The notes under the pieces were generated by a model that saw nothing but the letters and a program-made list of their open reading frames with translations, was not told the DNA's origin and searched no databases. 64,000 nt of DNA from Rhodospirillales bacterium (GTDB taxonomy: Bacteria; Pseudomonadota; Alphaproteobacteria; Reyranellales; Reyranellaceae): contig CP064988.1 of NCBI GenBank assembly GCA_016699855.1, forward strand, positions 372,001 to 436,000, in the 5' to 3' direction. Numbering within the stretch: position 1 is the stretch's first letter; the number at the start of each line of letters is the position of its first letter. This document shows positions 25,722-34,377 of the stretch, piece by piece. The translations under genes and the position numbers were made by a program.

Positions 25722-26837
25722 ATGCGCTCAATTAGCTCGCTGTCCCGCCGCCAGCTGATGGCGGGCACCGCCGTCTCGGCCGCCGCCCTCGCCAGCGGCG
25801 GCGCGCTTGCCCAAGGCAAGCCGCTCACCGTCGGCTTCATCTATGTCGGACCGCGCGACGACTACGGCTACAACCAGGCCCATGCCGAGGGCGCCGCGGC
25901 GCTGAAGAAGATGGCCGGCGTGAAGGTGCTCGAGGAGGAGAAGGTGCCGGAGACGGTCGCCGTCGAGAAATCGATGGAGAGCATGATCAACCTCGACGGC
26001 GCCACGCTCGTGTTCCCGACTTCGTTCGGCTACTTCGACCCGCACATGCTGAAATCGGCGGCCAAGTATCCGAACGTCCAGTTCCGCCACTGCGGCGGCA
26101 TGTGGACCCAGGGCAAGCACCCCGCCAACACCGGCAGCTACTTCGGCTACATCGACGAGTGCCAGTACCTCAACGGCGTCGTCGCCGGCCACGCCAGCAA
26201 GAGCGGCAAGCTGGGCTTCATCGCCGCCAAGCCGATCCCCCAGGTGCTGCGCAACATCAACGCCTTCACGCTGGGCGCGCGCTCGGTCAATCCCGCCGCG
26301 ACGACGCAGCTCATCATCACCGGCGACTGGTCGCTGCCGGTCAAGGAGGCCGAGGCGACGAACAGCCTGATCGCCCAGGGCGTCGACGTCGTCACTTGCC
26401 ACGTCGACAGCCCGAAGGTCGTGGTCGAGACGGCCGAGCGCCGCGGCATCATGACCTGCGGCTACCACGCCAACCAGGCGAAGCTGGCGCCCAAGGGCTA
26501 CCTCACCGGCGCGGAGTGGAACTGGCACAAGGTCTACACCGACTTCGTCACCGACATGAAGGCCGGCAAGGCGCCGGGCAACTTCGTGCGCGGCGGCCTC
26601 AAGGAAGGGTTCGTGAAGACCTCGCCCTACGGCGCGGCCGTCACCGAGAAGGCGCGCGCGATGGCCGACGGCATCAAGGCGCAGATGCTCGGCGGCACGT
26701 TCACGATCTTCAAGGGCGCCATGAAGGACAACAAGGGCGGCGTCGTGATCGCCGCCGGCAAGAGCTACGCGCAGACCGATCCGTGGCTGGAGCAGATGAA
26801 CTGGCTGGTCGAGGGCGTGGCGGGCTCGCTCGCCTAG
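25722..26837 (+). CDS. BMP-family ABC transporter substrate-binding protein, Tat signal
   Basis: A 371-residue periplasmic receptor of the basic membrane protein (PnrA/Med-like) family. It starts with a twin-arginine signal (SLSRRQLMAGTAVSAAALAS, cleavage near ALAQG) and shows the family stretch VGFIYVGPRDDYGYNQAHAE followed by GYFDPHMLKSAAKYPNVQF. The ATG at 25722 has GGGGGA eight bases upstream. BMP receptors bind purine nucleosides and related N-rich compounds, which fits uptake of a ureide or heterocyclic precursor in this island (inference). It heads an operon of two permeases, an ATPase and two hydrolases. Confidence 0.9.
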   Translation: MRSISSLSRRQLMAGTAVSAAALASGGALAQGKPLTVGFIYVGPRDDYGYNQAHAEGAAALKKMAGVKVLEEEKVPETVAVEKSMESMINLDGATLVFPTSFGYFDPHMLKSAAKYPNVQFRHCGGMWTQGKHPANTGSYFGYIDECQYLNGVVAGHASKSGKLGFIAAKPIPQVLRNINAFTLGARSVNPAATTQLIITGDWSLPVKEAEATNSLIAQGVDVVTCHVDSPKVVVETAERRGIMTCGYHANQAKLAPKGYLTGAEWNWHKVYTDFVTDMKAGKAPGNFVRGGLKEGFVKTSPYGAAVTEKARAMADGIKAQMLGGTFTIFKGAMKDNKGGVVIAAGKSYAQTDPWLEQMNWLVEGVAGSLA

Positions 26838-26847
26838 GCCCGTCGCC

Positions 26848-27933
26848 GTGAGCGTCGCGACCGCGGCCACGGCCGCCGAGGACGCGCCTCCGTCGGCCGG
26901 CGCGCGGCTGCGCGCGTTCGCCGAGGCCGCGGCGCCGACGGCGATAGCGCTCGCCGTCACGGCGCCGCTGTTCGCGCTGTTCCTGCTCGCGGCCGGCGCC
27001 AATCCGCTGGAGGTGTTCGGCCTGATCTGGACCGGCGCCTTCGCGAGCTGGTTCTCGCTCCAGAACACGCTGCTGCGCGCGGCGCCGCTGCTTCTGGTGG
27101 CGCTGTGCACGGCGCTGCCGGCGCGGCTCGGCCTCGTCATCATCGGCGGCGAGGGCGCCATCGTGCTCGGCGGACTGGCGGCGGCGGCGATGGGCGTCGC
27201 GATGTCGGGCGCGCCCTACGTGCCGGCGCTCGTCTTGATGGCGTTGGCGGCGGCGATCACCGGCGCTCTGCTGATCGCGTTCGCCGGCTGGCTGCGCCAC
27301 GCCCGCGGTGTCAACGAGACGATCTCCAGCCTGCTCCTGACCTACATCGCGGTGGCGGTGTTCAACCATCTCGTCGAGGGTCCGCTGCGCGATCCCGCCA
27401 GCCTCAACAAGCCCTCGACTTCCGGCATCGGCGAGCACCACATGATCGGCGCCATCCCCGGCACCGACGTGCATTGGGGACTCGCGATCGGCGTCGTCGC
27501 CTGCGTCGCGATGGCCGTGCTGATGCGCAAGACCACGGTCGGCTTCGCCGCGCGAATGATCGGCGGCAACGTGCGCGCGGCGCGGATGGCCGGGCTGCCG
27601 ATCGGCAGGCTGGTGGTGGGGATCTGCGCCCTGGCCGGCGCCGCCGGCGGGCTGGCCGGGATGATCGAGGTCGCCGCCGTGCACGGCCGCGCCAACGCCT
27701 CGCTCAACGCCGGCTACGGCTACACCGGGATCCTGGTCGCGTTCCTCGCGCGCCATGAGCCCGCCGCCGTCATCCCGGTGGCCATCCTGTTCGGCGGCAT
27801 CAACGCCGCCGGCGGACTGCTGCAACGGCGCCTCGACCTGCCCGACGCCACCGTGCTGGTGCTGCAGGGCATCCTGTTCCTCGTGCTGCTGGCGAGCGAG
27901 ACGCTGCGCGGCCGCAGCCTGCTCGGCAAGTAG
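26848..27933 (+). CDS. BMP-type ABC transporter permease 1
   Basis: A 361-residue inner-membrane permease of the BPD_transp_2 type with about 8-10 hydrophobic segments. Family landmarks are GLVIIGGEGAIVLGG (usually N-x-G-x-E-G-x-M), ARGVNETISSLLLTYIAVAV and GGNVRAARMAGLPIG. It begins at a GTG ten bases after the receptor stop, without a strong ribosome site, so it probably depends on upstream translation. It pairs with the next gene to form the channel. Confidence 0.88.
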   Translation: MSVATAATAAEDAPPSAGARLRAFAEAAAPTAIALAVTAPLFALFLLAAGANPLEVFGLIWTGAFASWFSLQNTLLRAAPLLLVALCTALPARLGLVIIGGEGAIVLGGLAAAAMGVAMSGAPYVPALVLMALAAAITGALLIAFAGWLRHARGVNETISSLLLTYIAVAVFNHLVEGPLRDPASLNKPSTSGIGEHHMIGAIPGTDVHWGLAIGVVACVAMAVLMRKTTVGFAARMIGGNVRAARMAGLPIGRLVVGICALAGAAGGLAGMIEVAAVHGRANASLNAGYGYTGILVAFLARHEPAAVIPVAILFGGINAAGGLLQRRLDLPDATVLVLQGILFLVLLASETLRGRSLLGK

Positions 27934-27943
27934 GAGGCGCGGC

Positions 27944-28867
27944 GTGGGCGGCGACCTCGGACTCTGGGCGGTGCCGATCGCGATGCTCGGCGGGGCGATC
28001 CGCGTCAGCACGCCCTACATCTTCGTCAGCCTCGGCGAATGCCTGACGGAACGCTCCGGCCGCATCAACCTCGGCCTCGAGGGCACGCTGGTGCTGGGCG
28101 CGATGGGCGCCTACGGCGTCGCCTATCTGACCGGATCGCCTTGGCTAGGGGTCCTCGTTGCCGCCGCCGCCGGGGCGTCGCTCGGCGCGCTGCATGGCGC
28201 CCTGTGCGGCCTGCCGCGCGTCAACGACATCGCCGTCGGCATCGCGCTGATGCTGTTTGGCACCGGCATCGCGTTCTTCGTCGGCAAGCCGTTCGTGCAG
28301 CCCAAGGCCCCCAACCTGCCGTCGATCCCGCTCGGCTGGTGGATCGAGCAGCCCGAGCTGCGCGCGGCGCTGGAGATCAATCCACTGTTCGTGCTGGGCA
28401 TCGCGCTGGCGTTGGCGCTGACCTGGTTCCTCAACCGCACGCGCTGGGGGATGATCCTGCGCGCCGCCGGCGACAGCGCCGACGCCGTCCGCGCCATGGG
28501 CTACTCGGCCGGCGCCACGCGCCTGGCCGCGACCACGGCCGGTGGCGCGCTCGCCGGCATCGGCGGCGCGTTCCTGTCTCTGTTCTACCCCGGGAGCTGG
28601 AACGAAGGTCTGTCGAGCGGACAGGGCCTGATGGCGATCGCGCTTGTGATCTTCGCGCGCTGGCAGCCGATCCGCTGCATCTGGGCGTCGCTGCTGTTCG
28701 GCGCCGCCGGCGCGCTCGGACCGTCGCTACAGTCCGTCGGGGTGACCTGGGGCTACTACCTGTTCGGCGCGGCACCCTACATCCTGACGCTGGGCATCAT
28801 GATCGCCACGTGCTCGCCCACCCGCTCGCTCCGGGGGGCGCCGGCCGAGCTGGGCGTCGCGCGCTAG
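27944..28867 (+). CDS. BMP-type ABC transporter permease 2
   Basis: A 307-residue permease with about eight hydrophobic segments. Landmarks are TPYIFVSLGECLTERSGRIN, then LGLEGTLVLGAMGAYGVAYL and RAAGDSADAVRAMGYSAGAT. The GTG at 27944 was chosen because AGGAGG lies six bases upstream and the family begins near this point; the frame is open further upstream, but that sequence is the shadow of permease 1. It lies 10 bases after permease 1. Confidence 0.88.
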   Translation: MGGDLGLWAVPIAMLGGAIRVSTPYIFVSLGECLTERSGRINLGLEGTLVLGAMGAYGVAYLTGSPWLGVLVAAAAGASLGALHGALCGLPRVNDIAVGIALMLFGTGIAFFVGKPFVQPKAPNLPSIPLGWWIEQPELRAALEINPLFVLGIALALALTWFLNRTRWGMILRAAGDSADAVRAMGYSAGATRLAATTAGGALAGIGGAFLSLFYPGSWNEGLSSGQGLMAIALVIFARWQPIRCIWASLLFGAAGALGPSLQSVGVTWGYYLFGAAPYILTLGIMIATCSPTRSLRGAPAELGVAR

Positions 28868-28895
28868 CGGGCGCCGGCTGAAGGAGGACGACGCC

Positions 28896-29580
28896 ATGAC
28901 CGCCACCCACGTGCCGTCCGACCCCTATCCGTGGCCATACAACGGCGACCTGCGGCCGGCCAACACCGCGCTGGTCGTGATCGACATGCAGACCGACTTC
29001 TGCGGCGAGGGCGGCTATGTCGACTCGATGGGCTACGACCTGTCGCTGACGCGCGCCCCGATCGAGCCGATCCGCCGCGTGCTGGCCGCGATGCGCGCCG
29101 GCGGCTACCACGTCATCCACACGCGCGAGGGCCATCGCCCCGACCTGTCGGACCTGCCGGCCAACAAGCGCTGGCGCAGCCCGGCGCATCGGCGCCGGCA
29201 TCGGCGACCCGGGCCCCTGCGGCCGCATCCTCGTGCGCGGCGAGCCGGGCTGGGAGATCATCCCCGAGCTGGCCCCGCTGCCGGGCGAGCCGGTGATCGA
29301 CAAGCCCGGCAAGGGCAGCTTCTGCGCCACCGACCTCGAGCTGCTGCTGCGCACGCGCGGCATCGAGAACCTGGTGCTGACCGGAATCACGACGGACGTG
29401 TGCGTGCACACCACCATGCGCGAGGCCAACGACCGCGGCTTCGAGTGCCTGCTGCTGGCCGATTGCTGCGGCGCCACCGACCACGCCAACCATCTGGCGG
29501 CCATCTCGATGGTCAAGATGCAGGGCGGCGTGTTCGGCGCGGTCTCCGACAGCGCCGCCTTCACCGGAGCGCTGGCGTGA
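28896..29580 (+). pseudogene. isochorismatase-fold cysteine hydrolase (biuret hydrolase-like), frameshifted
   Basis: The first ~95 codons (LRPANTALVVIDMQTDFCGE, HTREGHRPDLSDLPANKRW) and the rest (GEPGWEIIPELAPLPGEPVI, GITTDVCVHTTMREANDRGF) lie in adjacent frames; the switch is near 29181, where one extra base would explain it. When joined, the ~228-residue protein keeps the Asp-Lys-Cys triad of the family (VVIDMQ, DKPGKGSF, TDVCVHT) and MQGGVFG near the end. It is similar in layout to the intact paralogue at 31168-31830. The stop overlaps the ATPase start (GTGA), so it belongs to the BMP operon. Confidence 0.82.
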
Positions 29581-31130
29581 CCGGCGACGCGATCGGCGCG
29601 CCACGGCGTCCGCATAACCTGCCGCGCGCGCTGGCGCTCGAGGTGCTGGGCATGGGCAAGCGCTTCGGCGCGCTGCGGGCGCTCGACGACGTGTCGCTCA
29701 AGGTCGAGGCCGGCGAGCTGCACGCTCTGCTGGGCGAGAACGGCGCCGGCAAGAGCACGCTGGTGAAGTGCGTGATGGGCTACTACGCGCCCGACGACGG
29801 CCAGCTCATGATCGACGGCCGCGAGCAGGTGGTCGACGGCCCGCGCGCCGCCCAGGCGCTGGGCATCGGCATGGTCTACCAGCACTTCACGCTGGTGCCG
29901 GGCATGACGGTGCTGGAGAATTTCGCGATGTCGCGCGCCGATCTGCCGGCCGTGATCGACTGGAAGGCGGAGCGCGCGCGGGTCGAGGCGTTCCTCGAGC
30001 GGATGCCGTTCCGGGTGCCGCTCGACGCTTTCGCGGGCGACCTCGCCGCCGGCGACAAGCAGAAGACCGAGATCCTGCGCCAGCTCTACCTCGACAACCG
30101 CTTCCTCATCCTCGACGAGCCGACCTCGGTGCTGACGCCGGACGAGGCGACCGAGGTGCTCGGCTTGCTGCGCGCCATGACGCGCGAGAAGGCGATCACC
30201 GTGATGATGATCACCCACAAGATGCGCGAGGTGATGTCGTTCGCCGACCGCGTCACCGTGCTGCGCCAGGGACGGTTGGTCGGCAGCGCCGACGTGGCCA
30301 CCGGCTCGCCGGAGCGTTTCGCCGCCATGATGATCGGCGAGGGCGAGATCGCGCCGCCGGCCGCCCGCTCGCCCCGCGCCGCCGGCGAGATCCGTCTCGG
30401 CGTCGCCGATCTGGCGGTCGTCAACGAGGCCGGCAAGCGCATGCTGCGCGGCGCGACCCTCGATGTGCGGGCCGGCGAGATCGTCGGCGTCGCCGGGGTC
30501 TCCGGCAACGGCCAGCGGGAACTGGTCGAGATCATCGCCGGCCAGCGCGCGGCCGATTCCGGCGGCGTCACGGTCGATGGCAAGCCGTATGGCGCGACGC
30601 GCGCCGAGGCCGGCGCGCTCGGCGTCGCCTGCCTGCCGGAGGAGCCGCTACGCAACGCCTGCGTCGGCGCCATGAGCGTCGCCGAGAACATGGCGTTCCG
30701 CGATTTCGACCAGCCGCCCTACGCCGCCGGCGGCTGGTGGCTGCGGCCCGACGCGGCGCGGCGGCGCGCGCGGGCACTGATCTCGGCCTTCAACGTGCGC
30801 ACGCCGGGACCGGACGCGCCGATCGGCGCGCTGTCGGGCGGCAACGTGCAGCGCGCCGTGCTCGGCCGCGAGCTCGGCCGCACGGCCCGCGTGCTGGTGG
30901 TCGCCAATCCCTGCTTCGGCCTCGACTTCAAGGCGGTGGCCGAGACGCGCCGGCGCATCGTCGAGGCGCGCGACGCCGGCACCGCCGTGCTGCTGGTCAG
31001 CGAGGATCTCGACGAGATCTTCGAGCTGTCCGACCGCGTGCTGGTGATGTTCGAGGGCCGCGTCGCCTACGACGCGCCGATCGCCGAGGCCCGCCCCGAC
31101 ATCGTCGGCCGCCACATGGCGGGCCACTGA
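29577..31130 (+). CDS. BMP-type ABC transporter ATPase (two fused ATP-binding domains)
   Basis: A 517-residue cytoplasmic protein with two ABC modules. The first has GENGAGKSTLVKC (Walker A), ILDEPTSVLTPDE (Walker B) and ITHKMREV. The second has GVAGVSGNGQRELVEI as a degenerate Walker A, the signature ALSGGNVQRAVLGREL and VVANPCFGLDFKAV in place of Walker B. This MglA/RbsA-like layout is normal for BMP and sugar importers. The GTG at 29577 overlaps the preceding stop by four bases. With the two permeases and receptor it completes an importer; the two hydrolase genes flank it. Confidence 0.9.
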   Translation: MTGDAIGAPRRPHNLPRALALEVLGMGKRFGALRALDDVSLKVEAGELHALLGENGAGKSTLVKCVMGYYAPDDGQLMIDGREQVVDGPRAAQALGIGMVYQHFTLVPGMTVLENFAMSRADLPAVIDWKAERARVEAFLERMPFRVPLDAFAGDLAAGDKQKTEILRQLYLDNRFLILDEPTSVLTPDEATEVLGLLRAMTREKAITVMMITHKMREVMSFADRVTVLRQGRLVGSADVATGSPERFAAMMIGEGEIAPPAARSPRAAGEIRLGVADLAVVNEAGKRMLRGATLDVRAGEIVGVAGVSGNGQRELVEIIAGQRAADSGGVTVDGKPYGATRAEAGALGVACLPEEPLRNACVGAMSVAENMAFRDFDQPPYAAGGWWLRPDAARRRARALISAFNVRTPGPDAPIGALSGGNVQRAVLGRELGRTARVLVVANPCFGLDFKAVAETRRRIVEARDAGTAVLLVSEDLDEIFELSDRVLVMFEGRVAYDAPIAEARPDIVGRHMAGH

Positions 31131-31167
31131 CGCGCGGCGGTGGCGCTGGAGAGGACCGGAGGCCGAC

Positions 31168-31830
31168 ATGCCCGTGATCGACGCCCTGCCATACGCCTAT
31201 GAATTCCCGCCGGGGAAGCTGGCGCTGATCGTCATCGACATGCAGCGCGACTTCATCGAGCCCGGCGGCTTCGGAGCCACATTGGGCAACGACGTGCGGC
31301 CGCTGGCCGCCATCGTGCCGGTCGTGCGCCGGCTGCTGGACGCGGCGCGCGCCGCCGGACTGCCGGTCATCCACACGCGCGAGTGCCACCGGCCCGACCT
31401 GTCCGACTGCCCGCCGGCGAAGCGCGCGCGCGGCGCGCCCAGCCTCCGCATCGGCGATCCCGGTCCGATGGGTCGCGTGCTCATCGCGGGCGAGCCTGGC
31501 GCCGACATCGTGCCGGAGCTGGCGGCGCTGCCCGGCGAGATCGTGCTCGACAAGCCCGGCAAGGGCGCTTTCCACGCGACGCCGCTCGACGCGACGCTGC
31601 GGGCCCGCGGCATCACGCATCTGCTGTTCGCCGGCGTCACCACCGAGGTCTGCGTGCACACCACCGTGCGCGAGGCCAACGACCGCGGCTACGACTGCCT
31701 TCTGGTCGAGGACTGCACCGAGAGCTACTTCCCCGAGTTCAAGCGCGCCGCGCTCGACATGATCCGCGCCCAGGGCGGCATCGTCGGATGGACGGCGCCG
31801 CTGGCGAAGGTGGCGGCCGCCCTCACCTGA
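31168..31830 (+). CDS. isochorismatase-fold amidohydrolase, biuret hydrolase (BiuH)-like
   Basis: A 220-residue cysteine hydrolase. The catalytic triad can be read as Asp24 (LIVIDMQRDF), Lys129 (VLDKPGKGAF) and Cys162 (VTTEVCVHTTVREANDRGY), and Gln202 in AQGGIVGW is in the region of the substrate glutamine reported for biuret hydrolase. Biuret hydrolase makes allophanate, the substrate of the AtzF-like enzyme in this island. Ureidoacrylate or nicotinamide hydrolases of the same fold are alternatives. GGAGGCCGAC precedes the ATG. It is the last gene of the BMP operon (37-base gap). Confidence 0.82.
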   Translation: MPVIDALPYAYEFPPGKLALIVIDMQRDFIEPGGFGATLGNDVRPLAAIVPVVRRLLDAARAAGLPVIHTRECHRPDLSDCPPAKRARGAPSLRIGDPGPMGRVLIAGEPGADIVPELAALPGEIVLDKPGKGAFHATPLDATLRARGITHLLFAGVTTEVCVHTTVREANDRGYDCLLVEDCTESYFPEFKRAALDMIRAQGGIVGWTAPLAKVAAALT

Positions 31831-31963
31831 AGTCGCTTCCGGCCGGTCGTTCGGAAGCGAGCGTCCGCCGCGCGCCTCCGCCGCGCCGGCCCGGGGAGTC
31901 TTGGCAGCCCGGCGAAGGCTGATATGGTCGCTCCAGCCAGATGTGTGGAGCGCGCGGCCGGCT

Positions 31964-33357
<1,394 letters not shown>

Positions 33358-33361
<4 letters not shown>

Positions 33362-34377
33362 CCCGGATACTGCTCGGCGACATCGGCGGCACCAACGCGC
33401 GCTTCGCGGCGCTCACCGACGGCGCGCCCGGCCCGATCCAGCGCCTGCGCGTCGCCGACCATGCGACGCCGGACGCCGCCCTCCAGCGATTCATCGCGGG
33501 CGACGGCGTCCCGCACCGGTTCGACGGCGCCATCCTCGCGGTCGCGGGACACGTCGACGATGGACGCTGCGCCCTGACAAACGGAGCCTGGACGTTGGAC
33601 GCCAGCACCCTCGGCAAAGCGCTCGGCGGCGCTCCGGTCCATCTGATCAACGACCACGAGGCGATCGCGTGGGCGCTGCCGCGCCTGACGGAGGCGGAGA
33701 CGCTGCGCCTCGGGACCGGTGGATCCGGCGGCATCGGCCCGATGGTCGTCGTCGGCCCGGGGACCGGCCTCGGCGTCGCCTGCATCGCGCGCGACGGCGC
33801 GGGCCGGCCCGCCCACGCCCTCCCGTCCGAGGGCGGGCATGCGACTCTGGCGCCGGTGAACGAGCGGGAGGACGCCATCGTCGGCGCGCTTCGACGTCGG
33901 TTCGGGCACGTCTCCGCCGAGCGGGTCCTATCCGGGCCGGGCCTAGTGAACCTCTACGACGTCCTGGCGCGGCTCGACGGCGTGGATGCGCCGCGCCGGA
34001 CGGCCCCGGAGATCACCGAGGCCGCCGTCGCCGACGCGTGCGCCGCGAGCCGCGCGGCGCTCGACGCGTTCTGCGGCTTCCTCGGCGCGGTCGCGGGGGA
34101 CTTCGCGCTGACGTTCGGCGCGCGCGGCGGCGTCTACATCGCCGGCGGCATCGTGCCACGCTTGGCGGGCTACGTGGCGGCCTCCACCTTCCGCCAGCGC
34201 TTCGAGGACAAGGGTAGGCTCAGGCCGTACCTCGCCGCGATCCCGACCCGCGTCGTCCTGCGCCCGGACCCGGCGTTTCGGGCTCGCGGCCCTCGCGGCG
34301 CGATTGCCGGGGGGAGCGCGATGAAGCCGCCGCGCACCCCGGTCCGGGACGCCGGCGGAGGGAATGGACGCCCATGA
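33358..34377 (+). CDS. glk: glucokinase (Glk family)
   Basis: A 339-residue ATP-dependent hexokinase acting on free glucose. Motifs are the phosphate-binding LLGDIGGTNARFA at the N-terminus, INDHEAIAWALP (with the catalytic Asp), VVGPGTGLGVACI, the conserved PSEGGHATLAPVNERE and GGVYIAGGIVPRL near the end. It starts at a GTG overlapping the glucosidase stop, and its own stop overlaps the ATG of the formate dehydrogenase gene. The last ~25 residues (KPPRTPVRDAGGGNGRP) extend beyond the usual family end, perhaps to reach the coupled start. Confidence 0.9.
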
